64,000 nt of DNA from Mycobacterium shinjukuense (GCF_010730055.1 NZ_AP022575.1:2914001-2978000), one strand, 5' to 3'. Counted from the first letter of the stretch, positions 42,731 to 51,737 are shown. Notes: generated from the letters alone by a model not told the origin. A program made the numbers and translations.

Positions 42731-44254
42731 ATGTTCGATAGGATGGCCGCGGTGGTGCCGCAACCGGAGGTGATCGCCCGCTTCGATGAGCTCGTTGAGC
42801 GGCGTTACCCGTCGGCCACCGCGGAGTCCGCGGCGATGGTGGATCGGATCTGCTCGGCGTCGCGGGCGGAGAACCGGGCCGCGGCCGCGCAGCTGGCCGC
42901 GATTGGCGACTTGTTCGGCTACCGGTTGGCGCGCTGCTCGGAGAACGAGGACTGGGCGATCGACACGATGGAGGCGGTGGCCGCCGAGCTGGCCGCTGCG
43001 TTGCGGATCAGTCAGGGGTTGGCGGGTAGCCGGCTGCGCTACGCGCGGGCGATGCGGGAGCGGCTGCCGCGGGTGGCTGAAGTGTTCAAGGCCGGCGATA
43101 TCGACTATCGGATGTTTCAGACGATCGTGTATCGCACCGACCTGATCACCGACCGCGAGGTGCTGGCGGCGGTGGACGCCGAGCTGGCCGCCAAGGTGCC
43201 GCGCTGGCCGTCGCTGAGCCGGGGTCGGCTGGCCGGGCAGGTCGACAAGATCGTGGCCCGCGCCGACGCCGATGCGGTGCGGCGGCGCCAGGAGCACCAG
43301 GCCGATCGGGAGATCTGGATCACGGATTGCGTCGACGGTGTCTGCGAGATCCACGGCAGCCTGTTGACCCCGGACGCGCACGCCCTGGACAAGCGGTTGA
43401 CCGCGCTGGCGGCCACCGTGTGTGCGCACGATCCGCGCAGCCGCCAGCAGCGCCGCGCCGATGCGCTGGGCGCGTTGGCCGCGGGGGCCGATCGGCTGGG
43501 CTGTCGCTGCGGGCGGCCCGACTGCGCGGCCGGGGGCCGGCCGGCGCCACCACCGGTCGTTATTCATGTGATCGCCGACCAAGCCAGCCTCGACGGCACC
43601 GGGTCGACGCCGGGCTCGCTGGTGGCAGCCGACGGGCTCATCGCACCCGAACTCGTTGCCGAACTGGCCAAGTCGGCAAAGCTGGTGCCGCTGGTCCACC
43701 CGGCCGACGCCCCACCCGAGCCGGGATACGCGCCGTCGCAGGCGCTGGCCGATTTCGTGCGCTGCCGGGATCTGACCTGCCGCTGGCCCGGCTGTGACCG
43801 GCCCGCGGTCGATTGCGACCTCGACCATACGATCCCCTACGCCGACGGCGGGCCCACCCATGCGGCCAACCTCAAATGTTATTGCCGTACCCATCATTTG
43901 GTGAAAACGTTTTGGGGCTGGCGGGACAAGCAACTGCCCGACGGCACCCTGATCCTGACCTCACCGGCCGGGCACACCTACGTCACCACCCCCAGCAGCG
44001 CCCTGCTTTTTCCCAGCCTGTGCCGCGCCACCGGCGGTCTCCCGGCACCCGAAGCCGACCCACCGTTGGACTACTGCGGCGAGCGCACCGCGATGATGCC
44101 CAAACGGCGGCGCACCCGCGCGCAAGACCGGGCCCAGCGCATCGCCACCGAACGCCGACACAATCACCACGCTCGCACGGCCCAGCCGAGCGCGTGCACC
44201 AGCTCCTCCGGGCCGGCCCCACCCGAGGCCGACGACGACCCGCCGCCGTTTTGA
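42731..44254 (+). CDS. 13E12-type DUF222/HNH endonuclease protein
   Basis: This 507-residue protein belongs to the 13E12 repeat family of mycobacteria: an N-terminal helical DUF222 region (about 1-300) and a C-terminal HNH nuclease fold (345-395) with paired cysteines CRDLTCRWPGC, then DLDH at 363-366, Asn380 and His388-His389. All HNH residues are present, so it may be active. 13E12 genes are multicopy and probably mobile or selfish. Rv3466/Rv3467 is such an element at the same place. Synteny with M. tuberculosis changes right after this gene. Confidence 0.92.
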   Translation: MFDRMAAVVPQPEVIARFDELVERRYPSATAESAAMVDRICSASRAENRAAAAQLAAIGDLFGYRLARCSENEDWAIDTMEAVAAELAAALRISQGLAGSRLRYARAMRERLPRVAEVFKAGDIDYRMFQTIVYRTDLITDREVLAAVDAELAAKVPRWPSLSRGRLAGQVDKIVARADADAVRRRQEHQADREIWITDCVDGVCEIHGSLLTPDAHALDKRLTALAATVCAHDPRSRQQRRADALGALAAGADRLGCRCGRPDCAAGGRPAPPPVVIHVIADQASLDGTGSTPGSLVAADGLIAPELVAELAKSAKLVPLVHPADAPPEPGYAPSQALADFVRCRDLTCRWPGCDRPAVDCDLDHTIPYADGGPTHAANLKCYCRTHHLVKTFWGWRDKQLPDGTLILTSPAGHTYVTTPSSALLFPSLCRATGGLPAPEADPPLDYCGERTAMMPKRRRTRAQDRAQRIATERRHNHHARTAQPSACTSSSGPAPPEADDDPPPF

Positions 44255-44394
44255 TGCGGACTGCTGCGACGTCGACATCGCCTCAGGCCCAGACGATCTC
44301 ACGCGAATCGGCGTGTGGGGGTAATCCCTGCATGGTCGAGGCGTAGACCAGAGACACCTTGCGGGCATGTTTCGGGCTGGATGAAGATGAAGCC

Positions 44395-45684
44395 ATGGCC
44401 CACACACTGCGCCTCACCACGCTGGACGAGGTGTTCATCGCCGCCGACGATGAGCTCGTTCCGTCAGTGCAAATAGAGGCACGGGTGTCCGGTCGCCTCG
44501 ACCCCGACCGGCTTGCCGCCGCGCTACGCACCGCGGTCGCGAAGCACCCCCTGGCCCGGGCGCGCCTTGGCAGCGCGAGCCTCACCGCGCGGTCGCTGTA
44601 CTGGGAGGTCGCTGATCGCGCCGACCACCTGGCCGTGGAGATCACCGATGAACCCGTCAACGAGGTGCGCAGTCGCCTGTACTCCCGGGCTCCTGATCTG
44701 TCCCGCAGCCCGGCCTTCGCCGTCACGGTGGTTCGCGAGACCCGGGGCGACCGTCTGCTACTCAACTTGCACCACGCCGCCTTCGACGGCATGGGCTCGC
44801 TGCGTCTTCTGCTCTCCCTGGCCCGGGCGTACGCGGGTGAGCCCGACGAGGTGGGCGGTCCTCCGATCGAGGAAGCCCGCGACCTCAAAGACATCGCCGG
44901 CTCCCGGGGACTGTCCGACCTGCTGATCCGCGCCCACACCCTGGCGACCACAGCCGTCGACCGCAAGCGGGTCACCCGGGTGGCCCCCGATGGGGGCTGC
45001 GCCGACGGGCCGCGCTACGTTTTCGCCCCACTCACCATCGAGGACGACGACACCACCACCGCGCTGGCCCGCCGGCCTGCCGACGCGACCGTCAATGACC
45101 TGGCCATGGCCGCGCTGGCGTTGACAGTCCTGCGGTGGAACCGCGTGCACGATCACCCCGTCGGTGACTCGGTGTCGGTCAACATGCCGGTGAACTTCCG
45201 GCCCGCCGCGTGGTCGAGTGAGGTGATTTCCAATTTCTCCAGCTATCTTGCGATCGTCCTGCAGGTCGACGACGTGACCGACCTCGAGCGGGCGACCGCC
45301 CTAGTCGCCGGGATTACTCGGCCGTTGAAACGGGCCGGAGCGGCCGGGTGGGTGGTCGACCTGCTCGAGCGGGGAAGCGCGCTGCCGGCGCGGCTCAAGC
45401 GTCAGTTCCAGCTGCTCCTCCCATTGGTCGAAGACCGGTTCGTCGACAGCACCTGCCTGTCGAACCTGGGCCGGGTCGCCATCCCCGCCTTCGGCGGCGA
45501 GGCCGGCGACACCACCGAGGTGTGGTTTAGCCCGACGTCCGCCCTGCGCGCCATGCCCGTCTGTCTCGGGCTGGTGGGCACCGGCAGGACGCTGCGCGCC
45601 ATGTTCCGCAGCGACGGGCGCAGCATCGGCGAGCAGGCGCTGGGCCGCTTCGCCGCGATGTATCGCGACACGCTGCTGACCTGA
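44395..45684 (+). CDS. Condensation-domain acyltransferase-like protein
   Basis: A stand-alone protein of 429 residues with the HHxxxDG motif as HHAAFDG at 126-132 (His127 and Asp131 would be catalytic). The length and two-lobe pattern fit NRPS condensation domains, PapA-type acyltransferases and related wax-ester synthases. Later segments VSVNMPVNFRP and STCLSNLGRVAIP suit the second lobe. The acyl donor and acceptor are unknown. I used ATG 44395; a TTG at 44359 is in frame. It lies exactly at the synteny break between 13E12 and mmsA. Confidence 0.8.
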   Translation: MAHTLRLTTLDEVFIAADDELVPSVQIEARVSGRLDPDRLAAALRTAVAKHPLARARLGSASLTARSLYWEVADRADHLAVEITDEPVNEVRSRLYSRAPDLSRSPAFAVTVVRETRGDRLLLNLHHAAFDGMGSLRLLLSLARAYAGEPDEVGGPPIEEARDLKDIAGSRGLSDLLIRAHTLATTAVDRKRVTRVAPDGGCADGPRYVFAPLTIEDDDTTTALARRPADATVNDLAMAALALTVLRWNRVHDHPVGDSVSVNMPVNFRPAAWSSEVISNFSSYLAIVLQVDDVTDLERATALVAGITRPLKRAGAAGWVVDLLERGSALPARLKRQFQLLLPLVEDRFVDSTCLSNLGRVAIPAFGGEAGDTTEVWFSPTSALRAMPVCLGLVGTGRTLRAMFRSDGRSIGEQALGRFAAMYRDTLLT

Positions 45685-45711
45685 GCGCCCGGCCATTGAA
45701 AGTCCGGCGGC

Positions 45712-45741
45712 TTGCCACCGCACGCGCACGGTTACTAGGAT
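45712..45741 (+). promoter_or_regulatory. Candidate mmsA operon promoter
   Basis: TTGCCA (45712-45717) and TAGGAT (45736-45741) are 18 bp apart, 35 bp upstream of the mmsA ATG. It fits a SigA-type promoter for mmsA-fadE9-mmsB. Confidence 0.5.
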
Positions 45742-45776
45742 ATGCAAGTATCATCCCGACATCCTTGGGACAAGCC

Positions 45777-47297
45777 ATGACCACACAGGTTCCACACTTG
45801 GTTGATGGGCAGCGCATCGCCGGCCGGTCCACCCGCACCGCCGACGTCTTCGACCCCAACACCGGCCAGGTCCAGGCCACCGTGCCGATGGCCGGCAAGG
45901 CCGACGTCGACGCGGCCGTGGCCTCTGCCGTCGAGGCGCAAAAGGGCTGGGCCGCTTGGAATCCGCAGCGCCGAGCCCGGGTGCTGATGCGCTTTGTCGA
46001 GCTGGTCAACGACCACACCGACGAGCTGGCCGAGCTGTTGTCCCGCGAGCACGGCAAGACGCTGGCCGACGCCCGCGGCGACATCCAGCGCGGCATCGAG
46101 GTGATCGAGTTCTGCATCGGCGTTCCCCACCTGCTCAAGGGCGAATACACCGAGGGCGCCGGCCCCGGCATCGACGTCTACTCGCTGCGGCAGCCGCTGG
46201 GCGTGGTCGCCGGCATCACCCCGTTCAACTTTCCGGCGATGATCCCACTGTGGAAGGCCGGCCCGGCCCTGGCGTGCGGAAACGCCTTCGTGCTCAAGCC
46301 CAGTGAGCGCGACCCGTCGGTTCCGGTGCGGCTGGCCGAGCTGTTCATCGAGGCCGGCCTGCCCCCGGGCGTGTTCCAGGTGGTGCACGGCGACAAGGAG
46401 GCCGTCGACGCCATCCTGCACCACCCCGACATCAAGGCCGTCGGCTTCGTCGGCAGCTCGGAGATCGCCCAGTACATCTCCGCGACGGCCGCTGCCACCG
46501 GCAAGCGGTCGCAATGCTTCGGCGGCGCCAAGAACCACATGATCGTGATGCCCGACGCGGACCTCGACCAGGCCGTCGACGCCCTGGTCGGCGCCGGGTA
46601 CGGCAGTGCCGGCGAACGGTGCATGGCGATCAGCGTCGCGGTCCCGGTCGGCGAGCAGACCGCGAAGCGGCTGCGCGCCAGGCTGATTGAGCGGATCAAC
46701 AATCTGCGGGTCGGGCACAGCCTGGACCCCAAGGCCGACTACGGTCCGCTGGTCACCGCGGCCGCACTGGCACGCGTGCGCGACTACATCGGCCAAGGAG
46801 TCGCGGCCGGCGCCGAGCTGGTCGTCGACGGCCGCGACCGCGCCAGCGACGAGCTCATGTTCGGCGACGCGAACCTGGAGGGCGGCTTCTTCATCGGGCC
46901 GACGCTGTTCGACCATGTCGCCGCCCACATGTCGATCTATACCGACGAGATCTTCGGGCCGGTGTTGTGCATGGTCCGCGCCCACGACTACGAGGAGGCG
47001 TTGCGGCTGCCCTCGGAACACGAATACGGCAACGGGGTGGCGATCTTCACCCGCGACGGCGACGCCGCCCGCGACTTCGTCGCGCGGGTCCAGGTGGGCA
47101 TGGTCGGCGTGAACGTGCCGATCCCGGTGCCGGTGGCCTACCACACTTTCGGTGGCTGGAAACGCTCCGGCTTCGGCGACCTCAATCAGCACGGCCCGGC
47201 GGCGATCCAGTTCTACACCAAGGTCAAGACCGTCACGTCGCGGTGGCCGTCCGGAATCAAGGACGGTGCCGACTTCGTCATCCCCACCATGAATTAG
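45777..47297 (+). CDS. mmsA: Methylmalonate-semialdehyde dehydrogenase (CoA-acylating)
   Basis: MmsA converts methylmalonate semialdehyde to propionyl-CoA at the end of valine degradation. It is an aldehyde dehydrogenase with the MMSDH signatures ITPFNFPAMIPLW, SQCFGGAKNHMIVMPDAD and the catalytic Cys282 in GSAGERCMAIS. 506 residues from ATG 45777 (510 recalled in M. tuberculosis). Upstream in-frame starts would begin inside the promoter. fadE9 starts 13 bp after the stop and mmsB follows. Confidence 0.96.
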   Translation: MTTQVPHLVDGQRIAGRSTRTADVFDPNTGQVQATVPMAGKADVDAAVASAVEAQKGWAAWNPQRRARVLMRFVELVNDHTDELAELLSREHGKTLADARGDIQRGIEVIEFCIGVPHLLKGEYTEGAGPGIDVYSLRQPLGVVAGITPFNFPAMIPLWKAGPALACGNAFVLKPSERDPSVPVRLAELFIEAGLPPGVFQVVHGDKEAVDAILHHPDIKAVGFVGSSEIAQYISATAAATGKRSQCFGGAKNHMIVMPDADLDQAVDALVGAGYGSAGERCMAISVAVPVGEQTAKRLRARLIERINNLRVGHSLDPKADYGPLVTAAALARVRDYIGQGVAAGAELVVDGRDRASDELMFGDANLEGGFFIGPTLFDHVAAHMSIYTDEIFGPVLCMVRAHDYEEALRLPSEHEYGNGVAIFTRDGDAARDFVARVQVGMVGVNVPIPVPVAYHTFGGWKRSGFGDLNQHGPAAIQFYTKVKTVTSRWPSGIKDGADFVIPTMN

Positions 47298-47310
47298 CGC
47301 CGACGTCAGC

Positions 47311-48471
47311 ATGTTCACCCTCAACGACGACGAACGCGTGATCACCGAGACGGCGGCCGCCTTCGCCGGCAAGCGCCTGGCCCCGCACGCCCTGGAATGG
47401 GATGCCGCCAAGCACTTTCCGGTGGACGTGTTACGCGAGGCCGCGAAACTCGGGATGGCGGCGATCTACTGCCGCGACGACGTGGGCGGCAGCGGGCTGC
47501 GCCGGCTCGACGGGGTGCGTATATTCGAGCAGTTGGCGACCGCGGATCCGGTCACCGCCGCGTTCCTGTCCATCCACAACATGTGCGCGTGGATGATCGA
47601 CAGCTTCGGCACCGACGAGCAACGCACGGACTGGATTCCGCGCCTGGCCACGATGGACGTCATCGCCAGCTACTGCCTGACCGAGCCCGGCGCCGGGTCC
47701 GATGCCAGCGCACTGAGCACCCGCGCCGTCAGGCACGGCGGCGACTATGTGCTCGACGGCGTCAAACAGTTCATCTCCGGTGCCGGAGCCTCCGATGTCT
47801 ACCTGGTGATGGCCCGCACCGGAGACCAAGGCCCGCGTGGTATTTCGGCGTTCATCGTCGAAAAGGGCTCGCCGGGGCTGAGTTTCGGGGCGCACGAGGA
47901 GAAGATGGGCTGGCATGCGCAGCCGACCGCGCAGGTGATTCTGCAGGGAGTGCGGATACCCGCCTCGGCCATGCTAGGCGGCGCCGATGGTGAAGGCGCA
48001 GGCTTCGGCATTGCGATGAATGGCCTCAACGGCGGCCGACTCAACATCGCGGCGTGCTCACTGGGAGGCGCCCAGGCCGCCTTCGAGAAGGCGGGCGCCT
48101 ATGTTCGCGACCGGCAGGCGTTTGGCACGCCGCTGCTCGACGAACCGACCGTCCGCTTCACCCTGGCCGACATGGCCACCGGGCTGCAGACGTCACGAAT
48201 GTTGTTGTGGCGGGCTGCAAGTGCGCTCGACGACGACGCCGCCGACAAGGTCGAGCTGTGCGCGATGGCCAAACGCTATGTCACCGATACTTGCTTCGAT
48301 GTCGCCGACCAGGCCCTGCAGCTACACGGCGGCTATGGCTATCTGCGCGAGTATGGTCTGGAGAAGATCGTCCGCGATCTGCGGGTGCATCGAATCCTGG
48401 AAGGGACCAACGAGATCATGCGGGTGGTAATCGGTCGCGCCGAGGCCGCGCGGTTCCGTGCCGCCGTTTAG
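47311..48471 (+). CDS. fadE9: Acyl-CoA dehydrogenase, isobutyryl-CoA type
   Basis: A flavin acyl-CoA dehydrogenase of 386 residues. The FAD/substrate motif YCLTEPGAGSDASAL, the flavin segment FGTPLLDEPTVRFTLADMATG and the C-terminal HGGYGYLREYGLEKIVRDLR plus ILEGTNEIMR are complete. Placed between mmsA and mmsB, it most likely oxidises isobutyryl-CoA in valine catabolism. The ATG is 13 bp after mmsA and mmsB begins 10 bp after its stop. Confidence 0.94.
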   Translation: MFTLNDDERVITETAAAFAGKRLAPHALEWDAAKHFPVDVLREAAKLGMAAIYCRDDVGGSGLRRLDGVRIFEQLATADPVTAAFLSIHNMCAWMIDSFGTDEQRTDWIPRLATMDVIASYCLTEPGAGSDASALSTRAVRHGGDYVLDGVKQFISGAGASDVYLVMARTGDQGPRGISAFIVEKGSPGLSFGAHEEKMGWHAQPTAQVILQGVRIPASAMLGGADGEGAGFGIAMNGLNGGRLNIAACSLGGAQAAFEKAGAYVRDRQAFGTPLLDEPTVRFTLADMATGLQTSRMLLWRAASALDDDAADKVELCAMAKRYVTDTCFDVADQALQLHGGYGYLREYGLEKIVRDLRVHRILEGTNEIMRVVIGRAEAARFRAAV

Positions 48472-48481
48472 AGAGGCTCAG

Positions 48482-49357
48482 ATGACGACCATCGCCTTCC
48501 TTGGTTTAGGCAACATGGGTGCGCCGATGTCGGCGAATCTGGTGGGCGCGGGCCATGTCGTGCGCGGATTCGACCCGGCACCCGCGGCGGCGTCCGGCGC
48601 GGCGGCGCACGGTGTCACGGTGGTTCGCAGCGCCCCCGAAGCGGTGGCCGAGGCCGAAGTGGTCATCACCATGCTGCCCACCGGCGACGTCGTCAAACGC
48701 TGCTACGCCGAGGTGCTGGCCGCCGCACGTCCGGCAACGCTGTTCATCGACAGCTCCACGATCTCGGTCAACGATGCCCGTGAGGTGCACGCGCTGGCCG
48801 AATCGCGCGGCATGCTCCAACTGGATGCGCCGGTCTCCGGCGGGGTGAAGGGCGCCGCCGCCGGGACGCTGGCATTCATGGTCGGCGGCGACGAGTCAGC
48901 GCTGCGGCGGGCACGCCCGGTGCTAGAGCCCATGGCGGGCAAGATCATTCACTGCGGTGCGGCCGGTGCCGGACAGGCCGCCAAGGTATGCAACAACATG
49001 GTGCTGGCGGTGCAGCAGATCGCCATCGCCGAGGCGTTCGTGCTGGCCGAGAAGCTCGGGCTGTCCGCGCAGTCGTTGTTCGACGTCATCACCGGCGCGA
49101 CCGGCAATTGCTGGGCGGTACACACCAACTGCCCGGTACCGGGCCCGGTGCCCAGCTCACCGGCCAACGACGGCTTTCGGCCGGGGTTTTCAACCGCGCT
49201 GATGAACAAGGACCTGGGCCTGGCCATGGACGCGGTGGCCTCCACCGGCGCGGCGGCCCCGCTGGGCAGCCACGCCGCCGAGATCTACGCCAAATTCGCC
49301 GCCGACCATGCCGACCTGGACTTCAGCGCGGTGATCCAAACGTTGCGCGGCAACTGA
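48482..49357 (+). CDS. mmsB: 3-hydroxyisobutyrate dehydrogenase
   Basis: MmsB oxidises 3-hydroxyisobutyrate to methylmalonate semialdehyde, feeding MmsA. The NAD motif GLGNMG is at 8-13, the substrate loop is DAPVSGGVKGAAAGTL and the catalytic Lys168 is in GAGQAAKVCNNMV. 291 residues. The ATG at 48482 has GAGAGG 6 nt upstream. A degraded copy of its 3' end lies 1.3 kb downstream (50650-50818). Confidence 0.96.
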   Translation: MTTIAFLGLGNMGAPMSANLVGAGHVVRGFDPAPAAASGAAAHGVTVVRSAPEAVAEAEVVITMLPTGDVVKRCYAEVLAAARPATLFIDSSTISVNDAREVHALAESRGMLQLDAPVSGGVKGAAAGTLAFMVGGDESALRRARPVLEPMAGKIIHCGAAGAGQAAKVCNNMVLAVQQIAIAEAFVLAEKLGLSAQSLFDVITGATGNCWAVHTNCPVPGPVPSSPANDGFRPGFSTALMNKDLGLAMDAVASTGAAAPLGSHAAEIYAKFAADHADLDFSAVIQTLRGN

Positions 49358-49374
49358 ATTCGCCGACACACCCC

Positions 49375-49982
49375 TCAGCCCTCGGCGGCGTCTTTCGGGT
49401 CCGACAGCCCCGGCAGGTCGGGGGCAAGGCCCTGCGTGGACCAGCCCAGCGGCTGGTTGCGCCACTGCGTTGGAATGTCCGGCAGCGTGAAGTCGTTCTC
49501 GTAGGCCGGCATCCGACGCTGCGCCCGATATCCAATGCCACATCGGCCAATTTGCTCAGCTCGATCCCCGTGCCCCTTGGCATGATCTCGATGTAACAGG
49601 TGCCCACTATTGCCCGCACATGCCCTAGATAGTTGAGCACGAACACGTATTCTCCGGGCCGCTGACCGGTGATCTCGGATGCCTCCGGGTTGGGTGTCCG
49701 TAGATCCAGCCCAGCCGGACACTCCAACCGCATCATGTCCCGAACCCCTTCGGCCTCACGTTCGCCGTCCGCCACCTGGCAGATCGAAACCGTGACGGTG
49801 CGGGTGTATCCCGTATCTCGGTCGCCCCAGCTGCACCACAGCGAGTTGTCCCAGAACTCTTCGGCGGTTTCCGAGGTGGGTCTGGTGTTCTTCGGCAGCA
49901 TGGCGCTGATCTGAAAGTACGGCTCCAGCTTCTCTGCGATAAGGTCCCGGCGCCCTGCATAGCTTCACGGTGGCCCGGTCAC
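49375..49982 (-). pseudogene. Frameshifted gene, possible immunity protein or exported protein
   Basis: Three pieces in different frames join into one reading: an N-terminal GTG ACC GGG start near 49982, a central part with LIAEKLEPYFQISAMLPKN, FWDNSLWCSWGDRDTGYTRT and PGEYVFVLNYLGHVRAIVGT, and a C-terminal YENDFTLPDIPTQWRNQP ending at 49375. Frame changes lie near 49965 and 49515, so it is broken unless sequence errors exist. I do not recognise the family. Its position directly after the toxin-like remnant would suit an immunity gene; a lipoprotein-type protein is the alternative. Confidence 0.5.
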
Positions 49983-50015
49983 GCCATCACCTTCCCTTAG
50001 TTCCCAACCGGCGCA

Positions 50016-50560
50016 TCACGTCGTCTGCGGGAAGGCCGTAATGATCTTCCCGTCGTGTGCCCGAAATAATCACACTGGTTGTGAAAACGTATCTGCCGTC
50101 GACAACGGCGACACTCTCCGCTACACGGCGAACGTGTCATTGTCTTGGTTGTACTCCACTCGCTCCGAGTAGGCCAGCGTGGCGCCGATCGTGTAATCGG
50201 CGAGATAGCGCCAATTGCCCGCACTCGGCCATCGTGCATCCGCAACATCCTGCCACTGGCGTCCATGCTTGGCCCGGATGTGCAGCACCCCGTACTTGTC
50301 ATGCCGCAGTACAACACGGAGTCTCCGGCGTGTAGCGAGCGGAATCCCGCGCTCACGGGCGCGTGATGGAACATTCTGACGACCTTGTCCGGGTCCTGGC
50401 CACGCGCCCGGCACGCCGCCCACGCCTTCGGCTGGTAGGGCGGAATGGCACCGGATCCGGAGGCGGTTCCTGGGGTTGGCGTCAAGCCGGCGGCGACCGA
50501 CTGCCAAGCTCTCATAGGCCCGGCGCGGCGTGGGGAGGACGGCCCGATCGGCCTGCGCGG
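50016..50560 (-). pseudogene. Degraded polymorphic-toxin-like C-terminal domain
   Basis: Minus-strand pieces in three frames together look like the C-terminal domain of a secreted polymorphic toxin. In order they are: PPYQPKAWAACRARGQDPDK; then GVLHIRAKHGRQWQDVA, WRYLADYTIGATLAY and VEYNQDNDTFAV; then SVAVVDGRYVFTTSVIIS; then DGKIITAFPQTT with a TGA at 50016-50018. A KHG near the start and DGKIITAFP at the end are typical of such nuclease-type toxin domains. At least three frameshifts make it non-functional. The 5' end is not resolved. Confidence 0.5.
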
Positions 50561-50649
50561 ACACCCCAACGTGCTGTGTCAGCGCCGATTCACGTGCGCG
50601 CGCCGCACCAGCGCCATGGCCTGTCTCGTCGGGCACGCCGAGACTGTAA

Positions 50650-50818
50650 TCCGACATCACGGCCAACAGCACTTCACGCCGGGCTGCGCCACCACGCCGA
50701 TCGCGACTGGGCCTGGCGATGAAAGCAATGGCCTTCACGGGTGCGGCGCGCCGCTGGGCAGCCACCCCGCCGAGATCTACGCCAATTCGAAATGTTGCGC
50801 GGCAGCCGAATTCGCGGG
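50650..50818 (+). pseudogene. Degraded second copy of the mmsB 3' end
   Basis: The DNA resembles the last 65 or so codons of mmsB. Matching stretches include CTGGGCCTGGCGATG, GCCGCTGGGCAGCC, GCCGAGATCTACGCCAA and TTGCGCGGCA...GAATTCGC. A segment of about 40-50 bp present in mmsB (encoding the region around DHADLDFSAV) is missing, and frameshifts are present. It abuts the 3' end of the DinB-like gene. Confidence 0.65.
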
Positions 50819-50819
50819 T

Positions 50820-51368
50820 TCACTGCACCGTGCGGCCCAGGAATGCCGCTAGCTGATCGGCGGGCGGGCGCTCCGGCGGGCACGGCTTCTCGTCCGCGAA
50901 CGGCTTTCCCGACCCGCGGAACTGCGGCCCCACCAAGGCACGCGCGGCGGCGAGCTGCTCGACGGCCAACTCGGGATCAACATCGGTGGATTGGCCGGTG
51001 GCGGCGGCAAGATCCCACGCGTGGGTCAGCACATCGGTGGTGCGCAACCCGATGAACACCTGCCCGGGAACCTCCCCGAACGGCAGCTTGAACGTGGCGG
51101 ACATCCCGCCCGGCGCCGCGAAGATCTCGTGGGCGGCCGCGGCCGCGACTTGGTGGGCGGCAACCAGGCCATCGGGCCGCGCCGGCGGCTCGATGGGGCT
51201 GGTCGCCCATCGCCCGACCTGCTCGTTGCCGCCGATGACGTGCTCGATCAGATCGTTGATCGTCCACTCCGAGCACGGCGTGGGGCCGCCGAGCTGGTCA
51301 GTGCGGACGTTGGCGAGGAGCGCGGCAAACGCGTCCTGAGCGCGCTGGTGAGCCATTAGTGGGTCCAC
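50820..51368 (-). CDS. DinB/maleylpyruvate-isomerase-fold protein, TIGR03086 type (Rv0738-like)
   Basis: A 182-residue four-helix-bundle protein with TPCSEWTINDLIEHVIGGNE and GLRTTDVLTHAWDLAAATGQ, typical of the TIGR03086 family. In the related mycothiol-dependent isomerases, spaced histidines bind metal; here His56 and His128-like positions fit. The substrate is unknown. I chose the GTG at 51368 since it gives 182 residues like Rv0738 and has AAAGG 7 nt upstream; the frame is open to 51404. Confidence 0.9.
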   Translation of the reverse strand: MDPLMAHQRAQDAFAALLANVRTDQLGGPTPCSEWTINDLIEHVIGGNEQVGRWATSPIEPPARPDGLVAAHQVAAAAAHEIFAAPGGMSATFKLPFGEVPGQVFIGLRTTDVLTHAWDLAAATGQSTDVDPELAVEQLAAARALVGPQFRGSGKPFADEKPCPPERPPADQLAAFLGRTVQ

Positions 51369-51654
51369 TGTCCTGCCTTTCGCGGTTGAATTGGGGTCCG
51401 CCATATCCCATCATCATGCGTGCCCATGACGTTTTTGGACAGCGCAGCGCGGGCACGGCCTGCTAACAGCCCGTCTCGAAATCGTTGACCATGCAGTGGG
51501 TTTCGGCCGGTCCGGTCAGCTGCCCGCCGCCGGATACCGCCGACCCCGCCCGTACTCAAGGCCGAGCGGACGTCTCGAACGGTGCTCAGCGGTGGCCGAC
51601 CGCCGGCCACGTCAACCCGTCCAGGCCGAGCAGCAGCCGGGTGTGGCACCGGTG

Positions 51655-51736
51655 CCCGGCGGGTGCCCAGCCCGCCCTTGCCGCCGTTGCCGCCGTTACC
51701 GCGCAGCACGGCAGCGCCACCGGACCCGCCAAGCGG
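51655..51736 (-). pseudogene. Short PE_PGRS-type relic
   Basis: Read on the minus strand this stretch gives GGSGGAAVLRGNGGNGGKGG, the Gly-Gly-X pattern of PE_PGRS proteins. No PE domain or longer reading frame remains. M. tuberculosis has PE_PGRS8 in the matching interval, from memory. The rest of the 51369-51654 gap shows nothing I can name. Confidence 0.5.
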
Positions 51737-51737
51737 G

